64,000 nucleotides of DNA from Lates calcarifer (taxonomy: Eukaryota; Chordata; Actinopteri; Centropomidae), in contig NC_066837.1 in NCBI RefSeq assembly GCF_001640805.2, positions 24,507,804 to 24,571,803 on the forward strand, read 5' to 3'. Below, one piece after another: positions 12,601 to 22,777 of the stretch. Position 1 is the stretch's first letter. The number at the start of each line of letters is the position of its first letter. The position numbers and the translations under genes are program-made. The notes under the pieces are model-generated. The model saw only the letters and a program-made list of their open reading frames with translations. It was not told where the DNA came from and made no database searches.

Positions 12601-13557
12601 GGTAGATGTGAAAGAGAAAAGTGTTAGAAGGTCTATCCAGACGTCAGTAAATCCAGGTCTAGAAGGTAGGTGATGGGTTTGGAAGCAGGAACTAATGACA
12701 AAGGTCTCATGGGTGACTGAACTGAATTGAAATAAAATGAAGTGGTGAGCCTGAAAGATGTCATGTCACTCCACTCAGAGTGAAAGGTCAGTGTGAGGCA
12801 TCTGTGTCCTGGACGAAGCGGTGAGAGCAGTGACAGAAAAAAATATGTAACTAAAGTAATGAAACAGGCTATTTAGATTATACCCATCACATTCAGAATG
12901 GACATGGCAGCTCTGGGCCTCCATACGAAACATTCTTCAGTGCTCTAACATTATTTTAAACCAGCCCCATCATACAGAAAAACACCCTAAAAGTTATCTC
13001 ATCTCACACACTTGTTCAAAGTAGGCTCTGATGATCCAAGCAGAGAAGCTATGATCTAAAGAGACTTCTTTATAGGCGATTCATCAAATATCATAAAACA
13101 TTGATTCCACGAACTCAAAGGACTCTTACTGATGTGATGCTGCACCAAAATCTGAAGAGGCTGTTGTCTGTTTTCTCAGTTTCTCGTTAATGTTATTTGT
13201 AGCATGACTTGAGTTGATTAGAATTGGTCTGGAGGACTGTGGATGACTAACATGTTTAGACTATTGCTGAATTTGCTACATTTGTCAAGCATATGATCTT
13301 TTTTATTCTAAAACAACTTATTCTTTCTTCCTATGTTTTAATTCAAATTCACTGATCCAGTCACTGGTCCTCTTTCTGTCCCCTCTCTTCTTTGTCTCTT
13401 TCCCCTCAGACTGCTTCTCCTCCAAGGCAGAGGACCGGCTGTTCAGGAAGCTGTTCAGAAGATATAACCAGTTCATCAGACCAGTGGAGAATGTGTCTGA
13501 CCCTGTCACTGTGGAGTTTGAGGTTTCCATCTCACAGCTGGTCAAAGTTGTAAGCTA

Positions 13558-13599
<42 letters not shown>

Positions 13600-14610
13600 G
13601 AACTGAATTGAAGTCACAATTCAATGTAATGTCAGAGGCGTTTAAAGCACCTTTGCACATTCTTTTCATACTGCTCTATATGTCTTGCTTTATAAGTGTA
13701 TTTGAACAAAAGGTACATGTGTGCAAAATGTTTCCCTAAAAGCATCCTCTCAACATTGTGTGAGAGTCTGTGTGAACTGTGAGACGTCTTCCCACGAGCA
13801 TCTTGATCTTATTTCCTACCTTTGAAACAGAAAAGCTAAAAGATAAGCTGCGGAACGAGACAAGTGAAAGCGGACTGTGAATACAGTCTTTATTTAGTCT
13901 GTGCAGTTTCACAGATTCCAAAAGAGGCACACGGTCTTGTTAGACACTGCTGTTTTTGCTTTGGCAACATTAAGTTGGGGTTTGGGGGACGGGTTGCGGG
14001 GGTATGCTGCACATCCCCAGTGAAAAGAGGTTTTCAGCTCAGAATGGAAATCCTCAGATTAAGAGAAAATTGCCTACAGGAGCCTTTTTCAGACTGGACT
14101 GATACGTAGCTATATCTGCTTGCTCGGCAGGGTCAGATTAATCTAAAGGTGACTGTGTGGATGTGCTCATGTGGGCGTGGGGTGTGCTCACTTAATATGT
14201 TGCTATGTGTGTGTCTGTGCATGTACTGTATATCCTGCTTGTATATAGTATATGTGGCTGCTGCATCTCTGCATGTGCTTTATGTGGAATTCTGACAATC
14301 ATAGGACTGCACATCAAAACTGAATAAGGGTCATGAAGAAAGGTAGAGAGGAAATGACATCTGTAACCTCTCCATCTATTATTAAGTTTAGACGAGGAGT
14401 TCCATTTCTTTAATATATATATATATATATATATATATTTCTCTCTCTCTCTCTTCTTTTAACACTCTGCTGCTTAACCAACAATACACTCTCTATTACA
14501 CACACAGAAACACACATGGTTCTGCTGGCTAACAAGCTCCCTTTGTGTCTCTGCAGGACGAGGTGAATCAGATCATGGAAACAAACTTATGGCTCAGACA
14601 TGTAAGTACA

Positions 14611-14642
<32 letters not shown>

Positions 14643-17600
14643 ATTCATTAACAACTACATTGACCTAATCTCAATCCCATCTCCCATCTTCCCGTCTGCT
14701 GAGACAGATGTAAGTGAAGCCTGAGGAGGGGTCATGTTTGTTAGCACTTATCTTTACATTCTAAGCAGTCATGGATATGGGACACCACCCTCTATTTCTT
14801 CCCCTCCCTGTTTGTGTTTCTCTGTGTGTGTGCAGTGTGTGTGAATGTCATACATCACTGAAATGTTAAACATAGTAAGCATGAAGGAGAGAGGACATGT
14901 GAACAAGAAAACAAGGATATGTCAGATAGACAGTTGAATGTGATCAGCTGGTGATCGATGTTAGCATTACGGGAAGTCACGCTCTGCCTCTCAGCAGATC
15001 TATATTGAACTCCTGACCCACAAAACCAGCTATCCTCCAAAATCATCAGATTTGTCTTTGTCCTCCAAACTGCTTCCTCTCTGATACCTTGTGGTTATAT
15101 ATATTCCTTATTATGAACATCAGTGACTAATTACACTACATGGCAAAAGCACAGCTGGCTGCTGATGTGATTCACTGGTGGATAAGATCATTCTTGCCAA
15201 TTAAAATGCATTGACATTGGCCTGTCTGTATAGGCTGATCTCATTTGTTGTTTGTTATGGCTTAGCTGTTTATTTATAACTAGGCATCACTAATGAGAAG
15301 CTGTGTCAACACCACAGTCACTCAGACTTTGAATCACAGCCAGTGGGTTTACAGTGGAAGCCATTTTAGAAAGACCCCCTTGATGAATTTAGTGCATCTG
15401 TTCTGCAGTAACACTGCAGGGGATTCCTTCTGTAACAGTGCACAGTGTTTCTAAATTTGTTCACTTTATACTCCTTAAACTCGTGCTCTGCTGCCTACTT
15501 TTATGTAACAGATTAGAAATCTTAATTTTAACTGGTACAAATATTGTACAACAGATATTCATTGATTTTTTGAGTACTTTTATATTTAGCTTTTCCCAAT
15601 ATCAAATCAAAATTATTCATATCTCTAAATTAAATTAATAGGTGAACAGTGAAATAAATGAGTAAGCACTGAAAAATTCTGTACACTGTATATGATTTTT
15701 TATTTATTTCATGTCATATTTATTTTAGTGACATTTACATGTGAATCAACCTCTAATTTAATTTATGGGTACAAATACTATTTATTGTCTATTTATAAGT
15801 GGACAAGGTCAAATATAGGATTAAAGATACTGTACTGGAATAGGAATAGAGAATAGAAGGAGTGAATTCACCAGTGTATTTCAAATATGACAGGTTTTGC
15901 ATTCTGGTTATTCCCCAGTCTAGCTACTAAATGAAAAGTTATTATGCTCACTAAATGAATTAATCTATTGACTATGCTATTTAATTATGGTGGAAGAAAA
16001 ATATAAGGCTCTTCCCTGTACCCCCCAAAAGTCAGACTACTCTCCTCTCAGACAACAAATAAATATGTTTGTAATAAAAATTACATAAGCCTTTTTGTCC
16101 CCAAAGCTTTTTGAACAGTCTTTATCTGAGTCAGTAACAAAGAACTGTTTAAGATGTTCATTCATTTGTGAGAATATTTGATGGTTGATTGTTGATGGTG
16201 ACTACCTGGCTAGTGTTTAGCACTGTCATTATTAATGCAGTAAAACACACCAGCAGGTTTTCAGTGACTGCATGCTTTTCTCATTGCTGAAATGTCATAG
16301 TCATAAAAAGTAAATGAAGAATCTGTTGTTTTTTTTATTTGGGTGGGGGGTATACACTTTAACCCATCTCCAGCCAATCATAATGTAAACTACTGGGATA
16401 GATTAATGGAAAAGCCAGTGTAGCATGAAATGGTTAATTAAACAGCTCCCAGGTCATAACTGGGTATTAATCTGCCTTGCTACATCTTGAATGACATGCA
16501 AATAGCTAGGACTAATGGATCTACGGCTCATGAAATGTTACCCGCAGGTATTCTGACAGAATAGCGAGTGAACGCACTCATCCTTTATCTCTTTCATTGA
16601 GCTATTCCCTGATATTCTCCCCTTCACTCTGAGCTGCTTATACAGATATGACTATTGTGAAAGTGTTATTATTTGCTTACAAAACTGCTATGTTGTGACC
16701 TATTCCCAGAGGGAATTGCATAAAAAATACCTTTGCTTGACTTTTAGTGTAAAAACAATGATAGTGCTCTAATGCTCAGTGAAACTTGTGTTTCTGTCTG
16801 TAAACATTTAATTTTTTGCCATAAAATCCTTATTTGGTTTTACTGTAAAACATTAAAAGGAAATTCTGCCTGCAGTATAAATACATCTTTCAAAATATTC
16901 CCATGAAGGAGGATGTCTCTACTGACTGATACAGTGTGCGATGTACAATGCAAAATGCAAAACAGATGGTTGACTCCCCAGTATGTTCAAAATGCTTTTC
17001 TCTTCCTCTCTGTCAGATTTGGAATGACTACAAGCTGAGATGGAAGCCGGCTGAGTTTGATGGGATTGAGTTCATTAGAGTTCCATCGAACAAGATTTGG
17101 AGACCTGACATTGTGCTCTACAACAAGTAAGGCTGTCAACATGATCACAGTAATTATTATCATTAGGTAAACACCATTATTGCATTATCATTAGTAGACA
17201 GTAGAAGAACAACAGCATCAGCTGCATGTTCAAACACTTAAAAGGAGCTATGTTTATGTTTTCCTGACAAGTGGTGGTTGTGCCAAATGAATACTGACTG
17301 TCAGGAACACAGGCCAAAATGAAATAATGGTGCTATCAAATCCCATCCAGTCTGGGTTGGATGGTTGGGCAAACAAAGTGTCTGACACCAGAAGATGTGT
17401 TTTGTATCTTGTATCCTTCCAACTGTCAACAATGGTTTCTTTTAACCCAGACCAACATCTCCCTCAAACCTTAAAGTTGCACTATAATATTTTTAAATTA
17501 GCAATAAGTCAAATGACTACTACATGTAATGCAAACAGTATTGCTTGTAGTGATAAAGTTATCACCTGACTCTGCAGTTTCTCTTAGCTCTATGGAGCAC

Positions 17601-20600
17601 TTTAGCTTCCTTCATTGTTTTGCGTTTACAGCCTGCAACTAAATTCGTTTGGTTCACTCTCACAGCTCTCATCAACTTTGTTTTCAGCAGCTGCTTTAAG
17701 CAAAATGAAAAATATTAAATTACTTCAATAATTAATCAATTACTCACTGGACACTACCTGCCCAGCACGAAAAACAGTAGCAACTAGCATGAACATAGAA
17801 GCATCAGATCTAAGACAACCTATTGTCATTCCTGTATAGGAACTTGTTATATTATCAACATCAACAAAATATTATATTAATGTCCAAATTTTTTAAGCTA
17901 AAATGTCTTTTATAACTCCAGCTGCAACAAACACTGTGTTACAGACTATACTGTAATAACATTTAAATATGCTAACAGGATTGTCTGTTGTTCAGGGTCA
18001 GTTTTTGCTGTGCTCTAATTCTCTCAATTTCAATTTACGTAATTGCGGACTCATTTCTCTTTCTACTTAGAATAGTGATTCAGATGTTAATCAAAGGCAC
18101 TTTTGTATTTCATGATAATATGTAATGCAGTTTCTTTGTCCTCAGTTTTTAAATCCTAACACTATCTTTCTTACCTTCATAACCTCACCTTTTTATCTTC
18201 TCCCCTCTCTTGTGTTCCTCGCTTCCATTATCTCCTCGCCTCTCCTCTCATTGTTTGATGTCTCTGCCTTTCTATAACCTTTGCATCCTATTCAACATCC
18301 ACATATGGTATCATACCTTCTCTGCCATGGGAATACTTCTGCTTGAATACACATACACACACATCATATACAGTGCTGTAGGTGATTTCCTTGTGGAGGA
18401 TAAGACCAAGGCTCTGCTCAAGTTTGATGGTACCATCACCTGGGTTCCTCCAGCCATTTTCAAATCCTCCTGCCCCATGGACATCACCTACTTCCCCTTT
18501 GACTATCAAAACTGCTCCATGAAGTTTGGCTCCTGGACTTATGACAAAGCCAAGATTGACCTGGTACTAATTGGGTCCAAGGTCAGTGTTTGTGACTATG
18601 TCCAATGATGGTGTAACTATCAGCAATTTATCTATTTGATGTTTTTCTTCTGGTCTGCCTGCATGTATTTAGGGCTTGTTATTTTTGGTTTTTATTAAAG
18701 GGGAACTGATTTTACGAAGAGCGATCAAAAATAGATGCATTGTCATGATGGCACCCAATTGCTGTCGTGCCACAGTATACACTGTGCCAAATGTCCTCCC
18801 TGCGAATGTCAAAGAAAATGATGAGCATGCTTTTGATGGAACAGACTCTTTTTGATCGTGTCTCGTACGCATACAGTACAGGTCAGTTTATTAATAATGG
18901 AAAGTCTGTGAGAACAGTTGTATAATGTTTTCTGTAGCCCTGGTGGAAAGTTTCAGAAGTCTGAGAAAATGACCCTTTGATTTTAATTGAACTTTTTAAA
19001 ATCTGTCGGTTGCAAGTGTTTCATATTTATCAGAGAAAAAAAAATTAAAAACCAAAACCACAAACCTTATATGTGTCATACTGACGGACGGTAAGTTGAT
19101 CCTAAATGTTGTTCTAGTGTTATATCATTACATGAGTTGATTTTAAGATCCTTATCCATCCCCTAGGTGAACCTGAAAGACTTCTGGGAGAGCGGCGAGT
19201 GGGAAATCATTGATGCTCCAGGCTACAAGCATGATATCAAGTACAACTGCTGTGAGGAGATCTACCCAGACATCACCTACTCCTTTTACATCCGGCGCCT
19301 ACCACTCTTCTATACCATCAACCTTATCATCCCCTGCCTCCTCATCTCTTTCCTCACAGTGCTGGTTTTCTATCTCCCGTCTGACTGTGGAGAGAAGGTC
19401 ACGCTCTGTATCTCCGTCCTGCTCTCCCTCACTGTGTTCTTGCTCGTTATCACAGAGACCATCCCCTCCACGTCGCTGGTCATCCCGCTCATTGGAGAGT
19501 ACCTGCTCTTCACAATGATCTTCGTCACACTCAGCATTGTCATCACTGTGTTTGTATTGAATGTACACTACCGCACACCAATGACCCACACTATGCCGGG
19601 TTGGGTGCGCTCAGTGTTTCTCAAAGTGCTGCCAAGGATTATGCTGATGCGGAGACCGATTGATGAAGACAGCAAGGCTGGGGGGTTGGACAGCAGTGGG
19701 GAGGCAGGAGGAGCTGGAGGGGGAGGAGGAGGCGGAGGAGGGAAAGGAGGGAAGAAAAGGAAGAATAGCTTGATGCAGGTAAATAAAATACCTATACTCT
19801 TGTTGTCCTCTTGAGCAAGACTCTGACCTATGTGTCACCTCCAGACCTGTTCAGTAAACCGCAGAAATTTACCTTGAAGTGTTTATACTAGGCTATATCA
19901 CATTGAGGTCAACTAGAAATCTAGAAAGTGAAAAACTTCCCACATCAAGGACAGTTTCTTTGTGCAAGGGAATATTTTCCAAAGTCTGTGAGAGGACAAA
20001 ACCCTCAAAACCCAGAATCCTACAGTATCCCTAAGGCCTTCTCCATAAGATTGTGTATATTTTACAGCTCAACATGCAACAAAATTTGAAGAATTAAGCA
20101 ATGAACCTGGCAAAAGAATGTGAACACAAAAAAAGGCAGTAGTAATTTCCCTCAGAGGACAGATTTTTTTCATCCTTTTCATCATGGGTTGCTTTCAGGT
20201 TACATCAAGAACAGCTGTCATCTTATTAATTGCACACTAAAAGGTTACAACAAACACTCTCAGATTTGAAAATCATGGCCGTCTTTGATCTTGCTAGATC
20301 TCAGGCAGTTATAACATGAAAAAGCAGCAGGGGAAAGGAGCCATTTCCTTTAGTAATACTTAAAACCTTAGATTGCCTTCACCAGCAAGTTGAGTGTGTT
20401 GCTTGTTGGATCATAAAACAACAATCCCTGTACTTCTGTACTTTTCACTACTGTAAGGTCTTGGGATCTCATTACTTGCTTCCTGCAACTACAGTCAGGG
20501 TAATCCACTAAAAAACTTTTCTCTACCAGTACAGAATTTAACTATGGTTCTTCCACTCATAGATTAGGATTCAATAAGTTCTATGTGGTCAGCACTGAGA

Positions 20601-22777
20601 GCTCTAACCAAGCACTTTTAAAAAATAATTTAATTCTTAAAAGTTTTACTACCTAAAACACTGGAAAGAAACAGGTCTCCCCATGATATCACTTTGTAAA
20701 AGTTGTATGGCTAAGATTTCACTAATGTATCTCCGAGATCCCACATCTGTGAAACAAACCATGGCTGGAAAAAAAAAAAAAAAAAAAAACAGTGTCTGTG
20801 CTTTGAGGTGAAGCAGAGTGTGAAACATAATGTGAACTCTGGTTGTGATCCCCAGCAGGTCGGAGGAGGCTCCCTCAACTGTCTGGAGTTTGGGGACAGT
20901 AAGGTCTCCTCCATTGAGGGCTGCACTGGGAAGAAATGCCCTTGCCCCTGCCAGCATGGGAAGGAGACTCCAGAGACACCAGACACAGGGAAGATGTCAT
21001 GTCAGTTGAGTCCACAGAGCATCAATACAGTGGTGGCCTTTTCTGTGGTTTCACCTGAGATTAAACAGGCCATTGAGAGTGTCAAATACATCGCTGAGAA
21101 CATGAGGAGCCGCAACAAGGCCAAAGAGGTGAGTCATTCTTATTTTCACTTTAACTGATCCCTGATCAATGTCAGTGAATAAGAAAAACTGATTCACACA
21201 TCCTCATAAATAAATAAATAAATAACCCATGCGCAAAGATACACCCTCAAAGTTTACAGTTTCATACATTATATGCGTTCATATCAGCAAAGTAAAAGTC
21301 TAAAATTCAAGAAAGAGCAGAAGGGAAAACCACCTCTGTTTCTGCTATTTCTACCAAATAATCACAGTCAATTTCAACATAATTAGGATACAAATAGTTT
21401 GCTCCCAGAGAAGCGATGGTGCATAGCACTGAACATGCTTTAAGTTGTTTGTTTTCCACCTCTTGCCCCTAACTAGTTTGAATACACTTACTGTAAATCA
21501 GTCTGGTCAAAAGCATCATGTAATGTTGCCTCTAATTCTTTCTGATGGCTCCAGTTTTAACCAACCAGGTTCCTGCTACTGTTAAAAAACAAACATGGTT
21601 TATTACAACTTTTTTCAAAGCTTCCAAATCATGATCCTTCCCTAAACCTAACTAAAACTTTACTATGATAATGTCACATCATGAAAGGGTTGCTTAGTTA
21701 TTTTTGTGGCAGGTTTGCAAATTCATGTTGTGTCAGAGGGTTGGTACAAATGTCCTATATGGTCTATATGGTTTAGGTTGGTGGACCCAGAGACAATACC
21801 ATAAGGCAGCTAAATGGAATTCAGTCCTCATTAGTTTTATTATTTACACATGTGCTTTACCTACAGTGACATGCCAGTATGTGCTCTGTTAAAATGGTGT
21901 TACCATTTTAGGAAACTCAATAGCTGGCAAAACTTCATAATCAAGCCTCATAGGGAATATGATTTTCTAGTGTTTCTAAACTTTGCAGAAATCTAGTTGC
22001 TCAGAGAAAGCAAACACATGAAAAGTGTGTTTGATGCATAATGTATTCATGCAAAAACACTCTGAGCAGCACTGGGCTGGGAGAGCTCTGCTTTGATTAT
22101 AGGCAGCATTGTTGCAGATCCAAACCTGTTCCATAAGTTGACAATAGTGTAAGTTAGAACCAACTGATCTTAGATTTGAGAGAGAGTTCTCCCTCCTCTC
22201 TCTGCCAGTTATAAATACAGTGGGTGAAATCTCCCAAAAGGGAGAAGCAGCCTTTGATATGCAAAACTCGTGGCTCTATCAGCTTTGTCAAAATGCCTGT
22301 CACTTATTTTGACTCTGTGTTTTGAATGTGATTATCATAGTAATTTCCTCCTGTGTAAATTATGTATCAGTTTTCTGTTGGCTTGCAAGAAATGTTCAAT
22401 TCTTTTCTCTCTTCCTCTTTTTTGTGTCTTTCCTTCTTCCCATCCTCACTGTGTAATCCTCACCTCATCCCATTGACTCCCACAACCTCCCACCCTCTGA
22501 GATTCTAAATCACCAGTTTTTCTCTCGCTGTGCACCTTTCCTCGCCTGCTTCCAAGAAAATCCCTCTTCACTTTTCATCTTTCATTTGTCACCACTGACA
22601 CTTTCCTCTGTCTTCTCACACATTTTGTTTTGTCCCCTCCCTAACTCACAGGTGGAGGATGACTGGAAGTACGTTGCCATGGTGATTGATAGAATCTTCC
22701 TTTGGGTGTTTGTGACCGTGTGCGTCCTGGGAACCATGGGCCTCTTCCTCCAGCCGCTTTTTGGCTTCGTCTCATAA
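4429..22777 (+). CDS. chrna6: Neuronal nicotinic acetylcholine receptor subunit alpha6, 8 coding exons
   Basis: This is the ligand-binding alpha subunit of a pentameric acetylcholine-gated cation channel in neuronal membranes. Coding exons are 4429-4486, 13410-13549, 14557-14601, 17017-17126, 18374-18581, 19167-19778, 20859-21128 and 22652-22777, giving 522 aa (human alpha6 is 494). Seen in order: signal peptide (1-19), N-glycosylation sequons N47-V-S and N164-C-S, Cys-loop C151-C165, the vicinal pair C215-C216 that defines alpha subunits, M1 (about 238-258), M2 (264-284), M3 (296-318), a long M3-M4 loop with nine glycines (371-379), and M4 (about 490-513). Identity as alpha6 rather than alpha3 rests on [33 protein letters not shown] and IGSKV, which match alpha6. 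The M3-M4 loop keeps alpha3-like cysteine motifs. All splice phases agree. The neighbour is chrnb3, its usual partner. Confidence 0.95.
5590..5629. repeat. GGAA/GGGA-type purine microsatellite
   Basis: An imperfect run of GGAAGG and GGGAGG units on the + strand, all purine, inside chrna6 intron 1. GGAA repeats can bind ETS-family factors. No evidence of use here. Confidence 0.85.
7415..7491. repeat. (CA)n microsatellite, imperfect
   Basis: About 77 bp of CA/TG dinucleotide repeat, interrupted by CATA, GC and AAC steps in its first half and pure toward the end. It lies in chrna6 intron 1. Confidence 0.95.
8367..8388. repeat. (GTT)n trinucleotide repeat
   Basis: A short run of TTG/GTT units flanked by further T-rich sequence, in chrna6 intron 1. 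Confidence 0.85.
8758..8939 (+). mobile_element. tRNA-derived SINE, teleost type
   Basis: The head contains an A-box-like segment (ATAGCCGAATGGTTAGGG, about 8769-8786) and a decayed B-box region near 8811-8825. The body reads CCCCGTTTCCTGTCTCTCTC followed by ACTGTTGCTATTAAATAAAGG, then an A-rich tail ending near 8939. This architecture and 3' body are those of a widespread tRNA-derived fish SINE. The B box is degenerate, so the copy is old and cannot be expected to move. It sits in chrna6 intron 1. Confidence 0.8.
9575..9634. repeat. (GA)n microsatellite, imperfect
   Basis: About 60 bp of GA dinucleotides with three breaks (GGG, AAAG twice), preceded by a TG-rich stretch. It lies in chrna6 intron 1. 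Confidence 0.95.
13410..13549 (+). CDS. chrna6: chrna6 coding exon 2 (N-terminal helix, first beta strands)
   Basis: 140 nt, phase 1 in and phase 0 out. It encodes residues 20-66, including [20 protein letters not shown] and the sequon N47-V-S, closely matching alpha6. Acceptor CCCTCAG, donor GTAAGC. Confidence 0.96.
13561..13597. repeat. (CA)n tract immediately after the exon 2 donor
   Basis: A pure CA run of about 37 bp that starts 11 nt after the 5' splice site of chrna6 intron 2. CA-rich RNA is a known binding site of hnRNP L, so its position may matter for splicing. Confidence 0.95.
13598..14556 (+). other. Remainder of chrna6 intron 2
   Basis: No coding exon seen. It holds an (AT)13 run at 14413-14438 followed by a CT run, and ends in an acceptor with a modest pyrimidine tract (TTTGTGTCTCTGCAG). 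Confidence 0.75.
14413..14438. repeat. (AT)13 microsatellite followed by (CT)n
   Basis: A pure AT run, followed at 14440-14453 by CT dinucleotides, in chrna6 intron 2, about 120 bp before exon 3. Confidence 0.95.
14557..14601 (+). CDS. chrna6: chrna6 coding exon 3 (loop D region)
   Basis: The 45-nt micro-exon typical of this gene family, phase 0 on both sides. It encodes [15 protein letters not shown] (67-81). The WLRH ending matches alpha6 rather than the alpha3 WLKQ. Acceptor CTGCAG, donor GTAAGT. Confidence 0.96.
14612..14641. repeat. (CA)n tract immediately after the exon 3 donor
   Basis: A pure run of about 30 bp beginning 10 nt after the 5' splice site of chrna6 intron 3, the same arrangement as in intron 2. 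Confidence 0.95.
14642..17016 (+). other. Remainder of chrna6 intron 3
   Basis: AT-rich intronic sequence with no exon candidate, SINE head or long tandem repeat that I can see. The acceptor before exon 4 is pyrimidine-rich (CTTCCTCTCTGTCAG). Confidence 0.7.
17017..17126 (+). CDS. chrna6: chrna6 coding exon 4
   Basis: 110 nt, the invariant length of this exon in the family, phase 0 in and phase 2 out. It encodes residues 82-117 and two bases of N118, with WNDYKLRW and [11 protein letters not shown], including loop A upstream sequence. Donor GTAAGG. Confidence 0.97.
17471..17810. repeat. Dispersed teleost repeat, copy A
   Basis: It begins TTAAAGTTGCAC and continues with AAGTTATCACCTGACTCTGC and AGCTCTATGGAGCACTTTAG. 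Diverged relatives occur at 31134-31450 and 58649-59075 in this window, starting with nearly the same 12-mer and sharing ordered words. The 3' boundary is approximate. No coding capacity; family name not assigned. It lies in chrna6 intron 4. Confidence 0.55.
18374..18581 (+). CDS. chrna6: chrna6 coding exon 5 (Cys-loop)
   Basis: 208 nt, phase 2 in and phase 0 out, residues 118-187. It starts [16 protein letters not shown] and carries loop B (TW141) and the Cys-loop C151-C165 with FPFDYQNC. It stops at IGSK, where mammalian alpha6 continues in the same exon. The acceptor (CATATACAG) has a poor pyrimidine tract because of an upstream CA-rich run. Confidence 0.94.
19167..19778 (+). CDS. chrna6: chrna6 coding exon 6 (loop C, M1-M3, start of cytoplasmic loop)
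   Basis: 612 nt, phase 0 both sides, residues 188-391. It holds [19 protein letters not shown] with the vicinal cysteines 215-216, M1 [20 protein letters not shown]2 [19 protein letters not shown] and M3 [19 protein letters not shown]. The loop then gives [10 protein letters not shown], a nine-glycine run (371-379) and a basic KGGKKRK. Donor GTAAAT after CAG. Confidence 0.97.
19716..19742 (+). repeat. Poly-glycine coding repeat in the alpha6 cytoplasmic loop
   Basis: Nine consecutive GGN codons (mostly GGA and GGG), flanked by further Gly and Lys codons, encode residues 371-379. The tract is a GGA-rich minisatellite-like sequence in frame within exon 6. The M3-M4 loop is intrinsically variable in the family, so it is probably tolerated. 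Confidence 0.95.
19779..20858 (+). other. chrna6 intron 6, extra relative to mammals
   Basis: It interrupts the M3-M4 loop. It contains a 21-base A run at 20769-20789, close to the acceptor, and the pyrimidine tract before exon 7 is weak. No coding exon seen inside. Reading through the donor gives 13 further codons before a stop. Confidence 0.8.
20769..20789. repeat. Poly-A run (21 bp)
   Basis: An uninterrupted A homopolymer 67 bp upstream of the chrna6 exon 7 acceptor. No SINE or LINE body could be recognised attached to it. Confidence 0.95.
20859..21128 (+). CDS. chrna6: chrna6 coding exon 7 (cytoplasmic loop, MA helix)
   Basis: 270 nt, residues 392-481, phase 0 both sides. It encodes a cysteine-rich part (SLNC, then [10 protein letters not shown]) resembling the alpha3 loop. 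The amphipathic pre-M4 helix follows, [20 protein letters not shown], well conserved in alpha6/alpha3. The acceptor is a tandem CAGCAG, so a 273-nt form starting at 20856 with one more Gln is equally possible. Donor GTGAGT is strong. Confidence 0.88.
21129..22651 (+). other. chrna6 intron 7
   Basis: It corresponds to the conserved last intron of neuronal nAChR genes, just before M4. Nothing recognisable inside apart from a short TAAA run near 21209-21226 and a pyrimidine-rich segment leading to the acceptor. Confidence 0.75.
22652..22777 (+). CDS. chrna6: chrna6 coding exon 8 (M4 and C terminus)
   Basis: 126 nt including TAA (22775-22777). It encodes [20 protein letters not shown], the rest of M4, then [11 protein letters not shown]. 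Acceptor CTCACAG. The start [10 protein letters not shown] is identical to alpha6. The last residues are fish-specific. Confidence 0.97.
   Translation: MEDDWKYVAMVIDRIFLWVFVTVCVLGTMGLFLQPLFGFVS

Larger units (their letters stand above)
4487..13409 (+). other. chrna6 intron 1 (8.9 kb)
   Basis: It runs from the GTAAGT donor to a pyrimidine-rich acceptor ending TCCCCTCAG. It contains a purine tetranucleotide tract (5590-5629), a CA tract (7415-7491), a GTT tract (8367-8388), a SINE (8758-8939) and a GA tract (9575-9634). I see no additional coding exon. Such long first introns often hold enhancers, but none can be pointed to here. Confidence 0.8.

Noticed and set aside
19210..19589. Long open frames in other frames over chrna6 exon 6
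   Set aside because: Shadows of the true exon; Ser/Arg-rich and acidic translations are typical of off-frame reading of conserved coding DNA.
4429..22777. Assignment of the first gene to chrna3
   Set aside because: The extracellular signature ([38 protein letters not shown]) fits alpha6 and the neighbour is beta3. Only the loop resembles alpha3.
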